Origin: Oscillospiraceae bacterium
GTDB lineage: Bacteria; Bacillota; Clostridia; Oscillospirales; Oscillospiraceae
NCBI GenBank assembly: GCA_031281195.1
Contig: JAITFS010000097.1
Span: 1 to 50,435, forward strand
Length of the DNA: 50,435 bases
Direction of reading: 5' to 3'
In this document: piece after piece, positions 36,377 through 47,009 of the stretch
Layout: each line of letters opens with the position of its first letter
Position numbering within the stretch: position 1 is the stretch's first letter
Translations under genes and position numbers: made by a program
Notes under the pieces: generated by a model
The model's input: only the letters and a program-made list of their open reading frames with translations
Told to the model about the DNA's origin: nothing
Databases searched by the model: none

Positions 36377-38562
36377 CCGTCTGCTCTCCTTACGTCTGTT
36401 ACACCGGAAACGGACATAATTTTTGCCATTGCCGACACTAACTCATCACGGTTGTGAATATCAACAACTATAGTTATCTGTGTTCCTTCTCCTTGTATAA
36501 CCCTTGCATTAAACGATGTTATTTTTACATTTAACGCATTTAAGACAGAAGCCACATCTACAACTATACCAACTCTGTCATGCACTTGTACATCAATTAT
36601 AGTTGAATACAAGCTATCTTCTTCCTGTTCCCAAAAAACACGTACCCATCTGCCTTTTTCTGACTCAGGTTCATTTTGTGACCTTAAATAGTTATGACAA
36701 TCCTGCCGATGTACAGAAACTCCAAAACCACGGGTAATAAACCCAATAATCGGGTCACCGGGTATTGGTGAGCAACAGCGTGCAAACTTAATAAGGCAAT
36801 TGTCTAATCCGTCAACAGTTATTCCTTGCGGGTCTCTTTTTTTTGTAACTACTTTGTTAATTTTCTCTTCTATCTTTTCTTCTTCTGTTTTCTTTGACTT
36901 AGCAATTTTTCTGAGTTCCTCGCGTATTTTGCTAACAACCTTGGTTGCTGTGATACCACCATATCCAACAGCCGCATACATTTCTTCGTCAGAAGTAAAT
37001 GATAAGCTAGTGAGCACCTTTGAGAAAACATCATCTTGCATAGCATCAGTGATTTGTAAGCTTGCGTGTCGCATAGCTGATTCAAAAGAAAGCTTGCCGT
37101 GAATTATATTTTCATCACGTTTTTCTTTTTTAAACCACTGTCGTATTTTATTTCTGGCTTCGGGGCTTTTTACGATGTCGAGCCAATCACGACTTGGTCC
37201 TTTTGCAGCATTTGATGTTAAAATCTTTACAACATCACCATTACCAAGAGTGTGCGTATAAGGTACCATTCGCCCGTTTACCATTGCTCCGGTCATTCTG
37301 TTTCCGACTTCGGAGTGTATACTATATGCAAAATCTATCGGCGTTGACCCCATCGGTAAATTTACAACATCACCACGAGGTGTAAAAACAAAAACCTCAT
37401 CAGCAAACATATCTACCTGCAGAGCTTGGATAAACTCCTGAGCATCACTATCCTGTTGCGTTTCGAGCAAACGTCTGACCCATGCAAACTTTTCTTCATC
37501 GGCAACTTTTCCGCTTTTGCCCTCCTTGTATTTCCAATGTGCTGCAATACCATACTCTGCTGTTTGGTGCATTTCCCATGTTCGTATTTGCACCTCAAAG
37601 GGTATACCGTCACTACCGATAACGTTGGTGTGCAGGCTCTGATACATATTTGGTTTTGGTGTGCCGATATAATCGTTAAAACAACCGGGGATGGGGCGAA
37701 ATACCTCATGTATATGCCCAAGTACATTGTAACAATCGGCAACATCATTAACAATTATACGAAATGCATGTAAGTCAAGTATTTCAGAAAGTAATAAGTT
37801 CTCGCTAAACATTTTTCTGTAAATACTATACAAATGTTTTATTCGTCCAGTGATTTGACAAGAAATCCCAAATTCACTCAAACGGTCTGTTAAACGGTTT
37901 CGTATACTTTCTAAAAACGCTTCATCCTCAACGTGCCTATGCTTGAGTCCTTCCAGTATTTCAGTACATGCAACGGGGTCAAGATATTGAATAGATAAAT
38001 CCTCAAGCTCCCATTTTAATCTTTGCATACCAAGTCTATGTGCGATTGGAGCATACATTTCCATAGTTTCCAAAGCTTTTTCACGTTGTTTTTCCGGTTC
38101 AACATATTCCATAGTTCTTGTGTTGTGAAGTCTATCGGCAAGCTTAATTAAAATTACGCGAATATCCTGAGCCATTGCAAAGAGCATTTTACGAAAGTTT
38201 TCCATCTGCGCATCTTCTGCACTTGTATAAGTAACACGGGTCAGCTTTGTGACACCGTCAACAATTCTGGCAACATCAGAGCCAAAAAGCTTCTCTATCT
38301 CTTCAACTGTAGCATCTGTGTCCTCTATACAATCGTGCAGTAGAGCGGCACATATAGAGTCTTCGTCCATGCCAATCTCTGCAACTATTTCAGCAGCAGC
38401 AAGTGGATGCGTTATAAACTCGCTGCCATCCTTACGAAGTTGATCACCATGCGCTATTCGTGCAAATTCAAAAGCTGCGCGAATACGCTCCTCATTTGCA
38501 ATCGGTAAATACTCCTTAATTGCAGCCTCGAGTTGGTTATATCTTTCTCCTACAGTAATCAT
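36373..38562 (-). CDS. Bifunctional (p)ppGpp synthetase/hydrolase RelA/SpoT
   Basis: 729 aa; HD domain (ALLHDCIEDTDAT), synthetase domain (DYIGTPKPNMYQSLHT), TGS (VFTPRGDVVNLP) and ACT domains. Confidence 0.95.
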   Translation of the reverse strand: MITVGERYNQLEAAIKEYLPIANEERIRAAFEFARIAHGDQLRKDGSEFITHPLAAAEIVAEIGMDEDSICAALLHDCIEDTDATVEEIEKLFGSDVARIVDGVTKLTRVTYTSAEDAQMENFRKMLFAMAQDIRVILIKLADRLHNTRTMEYVEPEKQREKALETMEMYAPIAHRLGMQRLKWELEDLSIQYLDPVACTEILEGLKHRHVEDEAFLESIRNRLTDRLSEFGISCQITGRIKHLYSIYRKMFSENLLLSEILDLHAFRIIVNDVADCYNVLGHIHEVFRPIPGCFNDYIGTPKPNMYQSLHTNVIGSDGIPFEVQIRTWEMHQTAEYGIAAHWKYKEGKSGKVADEEKFAWVRRLLETQQDSDAQEFIQALQVDMFADEVFVFTPRGDVVNLPMGSTPIDFAYSIHSEVGNRMTGAMVNGRMVPYTHTLGNGDVVKILTSNAAKGPSRDWLDIVKSPEARNKIRQWFKKEKRDENIIHGKLSFESAMRHASLQITDAMQDDVFSKVLTSLSFTSDEEMYAAVGYGGITATKVVSKIREELRKIAKSKKTEEEKIEEKINKVVTKKRDPQGITVDGLDNCLIKFARCCSPIPGDPIIGFITRGFGVSVHRQDCHNYLRSQNEPESEKGRWVRVFWEQEEDSLYSTIIDVQVHDRVGIVVDVASVLNALNVKITSFNARVIQGEGTQITIVVDIHNRDELVSAMAKIMSVSGVTDVRRADG

Positions 38563-38564
38563 TT

Positions 38565-40289
38565 TTATCCCTTACTTCGCCTTAAATCCAGTAACTGCAA
38601 CTGTAAATTACACAGACCACGAAACTCATTTTTTTGAGGTTCAAATACCACGTCAATATAATCTCCAACCTTAACACCAAGCTCATCATTTGTAACAGTA
38701 AAGAAAATACACTCCATAATAAATGGTTCTTTGTTTCCGTCTTTATCGAATACCATCTTTTCGACCTTAAGCTTTGAGTGTTTTCCGTTTCCTATTGATA
38801 ATAAAGAAACAAGCTTTACATTAAGCATACACGCTTTTAGAGTGGGATTACCTCTGCCAAATGGTTCTAAACTTTTTAACTCTTCGATATTTTTTATTAA
38901 CAATAACTCGTTTGGTTTTTCTATTTCAAAGTCAATTTCCAGCGAATATTTACTAATCTCATCTTTTTTCTCTTGATAAAAAGCTGATAATGATTTTTGC
39001 AGTTTATCAATATTTTTCTCAGGAATTGTTATACCGGCAGCTTTTTCATGACCTCCAAAATTGTCAAATAAATCCTCACAAGTACATAATGCGTCGTATA
39101 ATAAAAAAGAGCCAAAACTGCGGCACGAACCACGTCCGATTCCATCCTCATCAATGCTGATAACTATTGTCGGGAGTTGAAAACGCTCGGCTATTTTTGC
39201 TGCGACTATACCGGTAACACCCTGATCCCATTTTGTACTACTGAGAATGATTGGGGTGTCAGGAATATCATCACCTAACATTTTTATTGCACTGTCATAT
39301 ATTTCTGTCTCTAATTCCCGTCTTTTTGTATTTAACTCGTTAAGCTTTGCAGAAAGAGCTTTTGCTTCGTTTTCATCATCGGTGAGCATAAGATTTACAG
39401 AAATCATTGGCTCACCCATTCTACCTGCAGCATTTAACCTCGGTGCGATAGTATATCCTATAGTTGTTGTAGTGACTTCTTTTATTTCTGAGTTTATATC
39501 AAGTAAAATACTGCGAAAACAAGGCTCGGGATTGGTGTTTATTTTCTCGAGTCCAAGTCTGACAAGGTCTCGGTTTTCACCTGTTAGCGGCATTACATCA
39601 GCAACAGTGCCAACTGCAACATACTCAATATATTTATCGAAAATTCCAGCAGATAGGTAATCATTTTCTAATGCACAAACCAACTTAAATGCAACGCCTA
39701 CACCTGCCAGTGATTTATATGGATAAGCACAGTCGGGACGTTTAGGATTTATCACTGCTTCTGCTATTGGCAGTTCATCTCTACACTCGTGGTGGTCGGT
39801 GATAATGAGCTTCATACCTAGCTCACTTGCATAAAGTGCTTCATCTTTTGCTGTTATTCCGCAGTCAACGGTGATGATAAACTTGTAGTTTTGCTCAGAA
39901 AGTGTTTCAATAGCAGCTTTGTTAAGTCCATAACCGTCACCTGCACGTTCAGGGATATATATTTTGTACTCAGCGTTTTGTGACTCCAACCACTTTGCAA
40001 GAACAACACTGGCTGTCATTCCGTCAACATCGTAATCGCCGTATATAGCAAAGCGCTCCTTGTCTTTTACAGCCTTTTTTATTGCTTTTACGGCCTTATC
40101 CATATCAGCCATCAAAAACGGGTCGTAAAACACCGCAGAGTCTTTGTTAATAAATGCTTGAGCTTCCTTTAGCTCTGTAATTCCTCTCGAAGATAAAAAA
40201 ACAGAAACCAGTGGGTTTATACCATTTTGTAAGAAATTCACTGCATTTGCTCTGTCAAAACCAATAATGTTCCAATTCTCATATTTCAT
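38565..40289 (-). CDS. recJ: Single-stranded-DNA-specific exonuclease RecJ
   Basis: 574 aa; FAIYGDYDVDGMTASVVL, TVDCGI, ITDHHECRDELP, NAAGRMGEP, GGHEKAAGI. Confidence 0.95.
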   Translation of the reverse strand: MKYENWNIIGFDRANAVNFLQNGINPLVSVFLSSRGITELKEAQAFINKDSAVFYDPFLMADMDKAVKAIKKAVKDKERFAIYGDYDVDGMTASVVLAKWLESQNAEYKIYIPERAGDGYGLNKAAIETLSEQNYKFIITVDCGITAKDEALYASELGMKLIITDHHECRDELPIAEAVINPKRPDCAYPYKSLAGVGVAFKLVCALENDYLSAGIFDKYIEYVAVGTVADVMPLTGENRDLVRLGLEKINTNPEPCFRSILLDINSEIKEVTTTTIGYTIAPRLNAAGRMGEPMISVNLMLTDDENEAKALSAKLNELNTKRRELETEIYDSAIKMLGDDIPDTPIILSSTKWDQGVTGIVAAKIAERFQLPTIVISIDEDGIGRGSCRSFGSFLLYDALCTCEDLFDNFGGHEKAAGITIPEKNIDKLQKSLSAFYQEKKDEISKYSLEIDFEIEKPNELLLIKNIEELKSLEPFGRGNPTLKACMLNVKLVSLLSIGNGKHSKLKVEKMVFDKDGNKEPFIMECIFFTVTNDELGVKVGDYIDVVFEPQKNEFRGLCNLQLQLLDLRRSKG

Positions 40290-40347
40290 CTAGGTAGTAT
40301 ACCAAAAAAATCAACAATCCACAACTAAATACAATAATAATTGTAAA

Positions 40348-40452
40348 AATATTCTTATGATAGTCTCTTTTCCGAACGCCTGCACATCCATGTGCAGAGG
40401 TTCGGCGCTACACCATCCATGGTTCCGCTTTCCGAGACCATATAAGAATATT
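40348..40452 (-). ncRNA. Double-hairpin ANGGA-loop structured element, copy B (TwoAYGGAY-like RNA candidate)
   Basis: 105 bp, same length as copy A (6004-6108) in inverted orientation; minus-strand loops are both ATGGAT; compensatory changes in both hairpins. Confidence 0.65.
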
Positions 40453-40519
40453 TTTTACTAAAATTACAAACCCACTGCATAATTATTTATGACAAATGAT
40501 TACAAAATGATGTTTTGTA

Positions 40520-40548
40520 TTGACAATTAATATTTAGTAATATAATAT
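40520..40548 (+). promoter_or_regulatory. Predicted promoter of the zinc-ribbon/DUF975 gene
   Basis: TTGACA (40520-40525), 17 nt, TAATAT (40543-40548), or 15 nt to TATAAT (40541-40546). Confidence 0.5.
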
Positions 40549-40592
40549 TGCAATACTAAAAAACTATTTTTCAATAAGGAAGGGGTTATACT

Positions 40593-41582
40593 ATGTTTTG
40601 TCCAAATTGCGGCAACGAAGTTGCAGCAGGAAGCTTCTGCGGACAGTGTGGTACAGCAGTTAAAAACGAAACACCACAAGAAGCAGCACCACAAGCAGAA
40701 CCTGTACAAGAAGTTGCACCTGCAGCACCTCCACCGCCACCGCCACCTCCACCAACGCCGCCACCACCGCCACCACCGCCGCCATCTCCACCGCCACCAC
40801 CGCAATATGATCCAGCACAACAACCACCGCCACCTTACGGAGCACCGCCTCCACCTCCTTATGGAGCGCCACCACCTTATGGAGCGCCGCATCCATATCA
40901 TGCACATCCAATGGCTCAACCGGGATTCATTGGTGATGTTTTCTCAAAAGCATTCGCATTTCTCTTTAAAAAACCAATACTCCTTTGGGGAATCTCATTA
41001 TTATCTGTGTTAATGATATATTTGGTAATTGTTTTTGGCGTTATTCCAATCATTACAATACCTGTTACATTTGTTATTCAACTAGGTATGATGAATGTAT
41101 ACTTAAAAGCATTTAGAGGTCAGGAAATCAGCGCAACACAACTATTTGAAGGTTTTGGCAAAGGTAAGTTCATGCGTAATGCCGGAGGAATGGCATGGAG
41201 ACAACTTTGGATTATAATATGGTCAATGCTCTTCTTTATACCCGGTATAGTGAAATCTTATTCATACCGCATGACTCCATACATAATGATAGAAGATGCT
41301 AATATTGAAGCAACAGAAGCACTTAAAAAATCTATGCTGTTAACAAAAGGTTATCGAGGAAAAATGTTCCTAACTGATCTTATAATTGGAATTTGCATAG
41401 GTGCAGCAGTTTTTATTCCTTCGTTATTAATTGGTTTATTACCAATCTTAGCAATTATATTTATACCTGTATTTCTTGTAATATTCGCACTTACTCCAAT
41501 ACTTATGGGAATTGTTGAGGCAATATATTACGAAAAAATATCTAAAGAAAACCCAATAGCACAGCAAAACCCACCACAGTAA
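40593..41582 (+). CDS. Zinc-ribbon, proline-rich, DUF975-like membrane protein
   Basis: 329 aa; MFCPNCGNEVAAGSFCGQCG, poly-Pro linker, multi-TM with EATEALKKSMLLTKGYRGKMFLTDL; SD AAGGAAGGGG. Confidence 0.8.
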   Translation: MFCPNCGNEVAAGSFCGQCGTAVKNETPQEAAPQAEPVQEVAPAAPPPPPPPPPTPPPPPPPPPSPPPPPQYDPAQQPPPPYGAPPPPPYGAPPPYGAPHPYHAHPMAQPGFIGDVFSKAFAFLFKKPILLWGISLLSVLMIYLVIVFGVIPIITIPVTFVIQLGMMNVYLKAFRGQEISATQLFEGFGKGKFMRNAGGMAWRQLWIIIWSMLFFIPGIVKSYSYRMTPYIMIEDANIEATEALKKSMLLTKGYRGKMFLTDLIIGICIGAAVFIPSLLIGLLPILAIIFIPVFLVIFALTPILMGIVEAIYYEKISKENPIAQQNPPQ

Positions 41583-41606
41583 ATATTATTAAAATCATAA
41601 AAAGTA

Positions 41607-41640
41607 AGGGGAGTTGCATTTTTGCACTCCCTTTGTTTTC
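41607..41640 (+). terminator. Rho-independent terminator
   Basis: GGGAG(T)TGCA-TTTT-TGCACTCCC stem followed by TTTGTTTT. Confidence 0.75.
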
Positions 41641-41691
41641 CGTGTAGTGTCAAGTAGACATTACATGAACTCTTTATAGCTAACCAAAAGT

Positions 41692-43089
41692 TTATCGATT
41701 TACCAATAGCTCACCGACTTTATAAATATCACCTGCACCTACAGTTATCACAATATCACCTTTTTGTGCAATAGCCGCTATCTTATCTGTCATTTTTTCA
41801 AAATCAGAAATACAAACAGAACCGGGTACAGAATCTGCGAGAATACTTGAAGAAACTCCCTCGATAGGATTTTCTCTTGCTGCATAAATATCAGCTAAAA
41901 AGACAACAGCGGGTCTCTTAAGCTCTGCGACAAAGTCGTCAAACAACGCTCTTGTTCTGGAGTAGGTATGAGGTTGAAAAGCTATGATAAAACGGTTGTA
42001 ACAATCAAAGGTAGATACAGCATCTATTAAAGCGCCAAGCTCACACGGGTGGTGTGCATAATCGTCAAAAACATCAGCACCATTATACGAACCTTTGTAC
42101 TCAAAACGTCTGCCAACACCGCTGTATTCAAGTAGCTCATCCTCTATAATCTTTGGTGAAATACCTATATAAAGGCATGCTGCTGCGGCGGCTAGAGCAT
42201 TTTTTAAGTTATGCACACCGGGAATCCGCAATTTAATACTGCATACATGATTTCCGTCAAATGAAATATCCATCGACGGATGACGGCCGGAGGTTTTTAC
42301 ATTTGTTCCACGTAATCTTATTGGCTTCCCTGTAACTGTTGCAAACTCGTTAAAACCAAATGTTATGAGTTCTCTGTCAAGCTTTGTAAGAGCATCCATT
42401 GTATTCTCATCATCACCATTACAAATAATATAACCATTATCAGGAACAAGTGAAGCAAAATGACGGAAAGAACTTTTAAGACCATCTAAATTTTCAAAGA
42501 AATCAAGATGGTCTGCATCAATATTTAAGATAAGAGCTACTGTCGGGTAAAAATTATGAAAAGAGTTATAATACTCACATGCTTCCAGTACAATTATATC
42601 ACCTTTTCCGACCAGACAACCTGATTCGATTTTTGGAAGAGTGCCGCCAATCATAACTGTCGGGTCTGCTCCGGCTGCGAGTAAAATACGTGAAACCATA
42701 GAGGTTGTTGTTGTTTTACCATGAACACCTGATATACACAATGCATCCTTATAACTACGCATTATATGACCCCATGCTTCGGCGCGTTCAAACACAGGGA
42801 TTCCTTTTTTTAATGCGGCTTCAACCTCGACATTGTCATCACGAGCCGCTGCAGTACGCACGATATATCCGGCACCGGCGATATTGTCAGCATGGTGACC
42901 AACAGACACAGTTATACCAAGCTCACGAAGCTCGTTTACAACAGTACTTTCATTTATATCAGAACCCGATACATCAATGCCTGAATTATGAAGAATAATT
43001 GCCAGTGGTGACATTGACACACCACCAATACCAATCAGGTGACACCGTTTATCAGTTTGTACATACTTTGCAAATCGTTTTGAGCTCAT
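41692..43089 (-). CDS. murC: UDP-N-acetylmuramate--L-alanine ligase
   Basis: 465 aa; CHLIGIGGVSMSPLA, ISGVHGKTTTTSMVSRIL, DDYAHHPCEL, FQPHTYSRTRAL. Confidence 0.97.
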   Translation of the reverse strand: MSSKRFAKYVQTDKRCHLIGIGGVSMSPLAIILHNSGIDVSGSDINESTVVNELRELGITVSVGHHADNIAGAGYIVRTAAARDDNVEVEAALKKGIPVFERAEAWGHIMRSYKDALCISGVHGKTTTTSMVSRILLAAGADPTVMIGGTLPKIESGCLVGKGDIIVLEACEYYNSFHNFYPTVALILNIDADHLDFFENLDGLKSSFRHFASLVPDNGYIICNGDDENTMDALTKLDRELITFGFNEFATVTGKPIRLRGTNVKTSGRHPSMDISFDGNHVCSIKLRIPGVHNLKNALAAAAACLYIGISPKIIEDELLEYSGVGRRFEYKGSYNGADVFDDYAHHPCELGALIDAVSTFDCYNRFIIAFQPHTYSRTRALFDDFVAELKRPAVVFLADIYAARENPIEGVSSSILADSVPGSVCISDFEKMTDKIAAIAQKGDIVITVGAGDIYKVGELLVNR

Positions 43090-43211
43090 ACTAATCCTTT
43101 ACGCCAATCGCTACGTTGTTGCGACATGACAATCTGGTTTTCTGATTATACTATAAGTATATAGCATTTTGCAATATTTACTTTTTTTTGCTGATGTGGT
43201 AGACTTTGACA

Positions 43212-44915
43212 ATGAAAATCGAAACTCCTTGGTTAGCTTCATACGGTAACATACCGCATACTCTGAACTATCCTGATTGTTCGATGGCAGAGCTTGTTTT
43301 TAAGGCTGCGTTTGAACATCCGAATGTAAAAGCGTATGAATTTTTTGGATGCACAAAAACGCATAAGGATTTTGTCGATGAAATACTCTTATGCTCTCGT
43401 GGACTAAAAGCATCAGGTATAAATAAAAATGATAGAGTTACAATATGTATGCCAAATACCCCGCAAGCTGTAATAATGTTTTATGCTCTAAACCACATTG
43501 GAGCAATTGCAAATATGGTGCATCCTTTGTCGGCGGAGGAGGAGCTGGTAAGATATATAAAAGACAGTAAAAGTGTTGCTGTATTTACATTAGACCAATT
43601 TTCTGAAAAACTGTTAAATATTTTACCAAGAACAGATGCAAAACAACTTATTTTAACAGGAATTGAAGACGGTTTATCAGGTCTGAAAAAGTTTTTATAC
43701 AAATATTCAAAAGGCAGAAAAATCACGCGTTTTCCAACAAAGGATAACATTCTCAGATACAATGATTTATTACAAAACGGAAGTAAATATGACGGAGAAT
43801 TTGATGCTGCCGGTGGTGGTAATGATGTTGCGGCGATTTTATACAGCGGAGGCACATCGGGTACAAATAAAGGCATAGTTTTAACAAATCTAAATTTTAA
43901 CGCTCTGGCAATGCAAACAATTGCAGCAGGTGATTGTGTTAAATCAGATCGAAAAATGCTCGCTATTATGCCGATATTTCATGGGTTCGGTCTTGGAGTG
44001 TGTGTGCATACAACTCTGATTTCCGGAGCTACAATCATTTTAGTACCTCAGTTTTCAATAAAAACATACTTAAAACTACTTAAAAAGACAAAACCTCATT
44101 ATATTGCAGGAGTGCCTACTCTTTATGAAGCAATGCTAAAACTGGATAATGTAGAAACGTTGGATTTATCTCAACTAAAAGGACTTTTCTCCGGTGGTGA
44201 TACACTTTCGGTTGAGCTAAAACGTAAGGTTGATACATTCTTAAAGGAACGTGGTTCATCGGAGCAAGTACGTGAGGGTTATGGTCTGACAGAATGTGTC
44301 ACAGCAAGCTGCCTTACACCTCGCAATTACCACAAAGAGGGAAGTATAGGCATACCATATCCTGATATGCTTTACAAAATAGTAAAACCAAATACCGGAG
44401 AGAGTCTTCCATATGGTGAAGAAGGCGAAATCGTTATATCAGGTCCTACAGTGATGAAATGTTATGATAACAACGAGGAAGAAACAGCACAAACACTCAA
44501 AACTCACGATGATGGAAAAACCTGGTTACACACAGGTGATTTAGGTATAATAGATGAGGAAGGATTTATATATTTTCGCCAGCGAATGAAACGAATGATT
44601 GTTTCCGCAGGGTATAGTATTTATCCTACTCAGCTTGAAAACGCAATCGAATCACACGAAAATGTTTTGATAAGCTGTGTTATTGGAGTACCCGATGAGT
44701 ATAAAAAGCAACGGATTAAAGCGTTTATAACTCTACGGGATAATCAAGAGCCAACAGATGAAATCAAAGAGTCAATTCGTTTGCATTGTATAAAAAATAT
44801 AGCAAAATATGCGATGCCATCAGAGTTTGAATACAGAAAAGACCTTCCACGCACACTTGTAGGTAAGGTCGCTTACTTAGAACTGGAAAAGGAAATTGTT
44901 AACAATGTTAAATAA
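43212..44915 (+). CDS. AMP-dependent synthetase/ligase (acyl-CoA synthetase family)
   Basis: ATG at 43212 preferred over TTG at 43206; ILYSGGTSGTNKGIVLT, EGYGLTEC, WLHTGDLGIIDEEGFIYFRQRMKRMIVSAGYSIYP. Confidence 0.92.
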   Translation: MKIETPWLASYGNIPHTLNYPDCSMAELVFKAAFEHPNVKAYEFFGCTKTHKDFVDEILLCSRGLKASGINKNDRVTICMPNTPQAVIMFYALNHIGAIANMVHPLSAEEELVRYIKDSKSVAVFTLDQFSEKLLNILPRTDAKQLILTGIEDGLSGLKKFLYKYSKGRKITRFPTKDNILRYNDLLQNGSKYDGEFDAAGGGNDVAAILYSGGTSGTNKGIVLTNLNFNALAMQTIAAGDCVKSDRKMLAIMPIFHGFGLGVCVHTTLISGATIILVPQFSIKTYLKLLKKTKPHYIAGVPTLYEAMLKLDNVETLDLSQLKGLFSGGDTLSVELKRKVDTFLKERGSSEQVREGYGLTECVTASCLTPRNYHKEGSIGIPYPDMLYKIVKPNTGESLPYGEEGEIVISGPTVMKCYDNNEEETAQTLKTHDDGKTWLHTGDLGIIDEEGFIYFRQRMKRMIVSAGYSIYPTQLENAIESHENVLISCVIGVPDEYKKQRIKAFITLRDNQEPTDEIKESIRLHCIKNIAKYAMPSEFEYRKDLPRTLVGKVAYLELEKEIVNNVK

Positions 44916-46329
44916 CAAGGTACGCACAAGATTTGCACCAAGCCCAACAGGATATATGCATGTTGGTGGGCTTCGCACTGCGCTTTATACATATCTAATC
45001 GCAAAAAAAGCAGGCGGAATTTTTATCCTCCGTATTGAAGATACCGATACAGCGAGATATGTCGAAGGAGCAGAGGAGGTAATAATAAAAACGCTAAGAG
45101 ACACAGGGTTAATATATGATGAAGGCCCTGACATTGGCGGTCCTGTTGCTCCATATAGACAAAGTGAAAGAAAAGAGCTTTACAAAACGCACGCACAAAA
45201 GCTTTGTGAGAAAAAAGCGGCATATTATTGTTTTTGCGAAAAAGAAGAAAAAGATGATACTGTATTATTAGTTGATGTTTGCAGAGATTTACCTTATGAA
45301 GGTTCAAAGCAGCGGGTTGACGCAGGTGAGCCGTATGTTATTCGTATGAAAGCACCAAAAGAAGGTGAAACTACAGTTGATGATGTGGTTTTTGGAAAAA
45401 TCACAACACCAAATAAAATACTCGACGATATGGTGTTAATAAAACGTGATGGTATGCCAACATATAATTTTGCAAATGTTGTAGACGACCATTTGATGGG
45501 AATAACACATGTTATGCGAGGTAGTGAGTATTTAAGCTCAGCTCCGAAATATAACATTCTTTATGATGCTTTTGGCTGGGAAATACCAATATATATAACT
45601 GTATCTCCCGTCATGCGTGATGCTCAAAATAAACTTTCAAAACGTCATGGTGACCCAACTTATGATGATTTGATTGCTTTGGGATATTTACCTGATGCTG
45701 TACTAAACTATATTGCACTGCTTGGCTGGAGTCCGGGTGGTGAGCAAGAATTGTTTACACTCCAAGAAATGCTTGAAGTCTTTGATATAAGCGGTATATC
45801 AAAAGCACCTGCTATTTTTGATATAATAAAACTAAATCATTTTAACAGTGAGTATATACGAAAAATGTCGCCTGAAGAGTTTACAGAGATTGCCACTCCA
45901 TACATAAAAAAAGCAATCCATAATGAGAATATCTCAATAGATTCAATTGCACGTTTATTACAAGCGCGTTGCGAGAAACTAAGTGATATACCTGAGAAAA
46001 TAGACTTTTTTGAAGCATTGCCGGATTATGAAACGGATTTGTATATTCATCAAAAATCAAAAATTGACAAAACAATTGCTTATGATATGCTAATTGCTGC
46101 TAAATCCGGATTTGAAAACCTTACAGAGTGGACAAATGAGCCAATAAGTTATATGCTAAAGGAAATGGCAGTAGATTTAGACGTAAAAAATGCAACCCTG
46201 ATGTGGCCTGTTCGTATAGCGGTTGCAGGCAAGTCAGTTACACCGGGCGGTGCTGTAGAAATTTGTGAAATCTTAGGAAAAGAAGAAGTGCTGCGTCGTA
46301 TAAAAATCGGAATTGAGAAACTAAAGTAA
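44905..46329 (+). CDS. gltX: Glutamate--tRNA ligase
   Basis: ATG at 44905; VRTRFAPSPTGYMHVGGLRTALYTYL (HIGH-type), NKLSKRHGDPTYDDLIALG (KMSKS-type). Confidence 0.95.
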   Translation: MLNNKVRTRFAPSPTGYMHVGGLRTALYTYLIAKKAGGIFILRIEDTDTARYVEGAEEVIIKTLRDTGLIYDEGPDIGGPVAPYRQSERKELYKTHAQKLCEKKAAYYCFCEKEEKDDTVLLVDVCRDLPYEGSKQRVDAGEPYVIRMKAPKEGETTVDDVVFGKITTPNKILDDMVLIKRDGMPTYNFANVVDDHLMGITHVMRGSEYLSSAPKYNILYDAFGWEIPIYITVSPVMRDAQNKLSKRHGDPTYDDLIALGYLPDAVLNYIALLGWSPGGEQELFTLQEMLEVFDISGISKAPAIFDIIKLNHFNSEYIRKMSPEEFTEIATPYIKKAIHNENISIDSIARLLQARCEKLSDIPEKIDFFEALPDYETDLYIHQKSKIDKTIAYDMLIAAKSGFENLTEWTNEPISYMLKEMAVDLDVKNATLMWPVRIAVAGKSVTPGGAVEICEILGKEEVLRRIKIGIEKLK

Positions 46330-46341
46330 AGGAATTAAATT

Positions 46342-46986
46342 ATGAATCATATATTTAAGAATCTACTGTTGGGACTTACACTGGTAAGTATAATAGCTAT
46401 TATTGTGTTTAGTATACAACTCATTGTTATAAACCGTGGTATAGAGCCGGACGATGGTTTAATTCCGGATGGTGTAAATGTGATTGACCCTGATGACGAC
46501 AATGGAGATGACCCAAATGGTAGTGGAGATGATACCCCGTCACTAACACCAAACCCGGACCCGCAGGGTATGCGGCACTCATTTTTAGTAACAGACAACA
46601 GTCATCTGGTGATATTTGCCAGAGAAGAACTCTTTGATTTTGAAGAAACTGATTTAGACTGGTGGTTTATTTATTCAGGCGGAGGTGTGGCAACGCTTGA
46701 AATTAGTCACTTGTTTGTTGCCGCTCATAGCATGTCAATAGAAGCTGAGGTGTTCTTAAATAACTATACCGGCGGTGCTTCTACTGAATATATAGGTTTT
46801 GATTCAATACGTGGTTCACAGATAAATGGTCACCATGCCAGAGCGGAACAAGATGGTACAACTTACGAGGTGTGGCTTCACGATTTAGCAAATAGTGACC
46901 TCGCACTTGCCTTCGTAATCAGCTACGAAAACAACGAACAACGCGATGCCCTATATGAAGTGCTAAACACAATGCGCTTTGAATAG
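46342..46986 (+). CDS. Membrane-anchored hypothetical protein with acidic linker
   Basis: 214 aa; N-term TM segment, DPDDDNGDDPNGSGDD linker, globular extracytoplasmic domain. Confidence 0.6.
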   Translation: MNHIFKNLLLGLTLVSIIAIIVFSIQLIVINRGIEPDDGLIPDGVNVIDPDDDNGDDPNGSGDDTPSLTPNPDPQGMRHSFLVTDNSHLVIFAREELFDFEETDLDWWFIYSGGGVATLEISHLFVAAHSMSIEAEVFLNNYTGGASTEYIGFDSIRGSQINGHHARAEQDGTTYEVWLHDLANSDLALAFVISYENNEQRDALYEVLNTMRFE

Positions 46987-47009
46987 TATTATCACACAGC
47001 AAGCTATCC

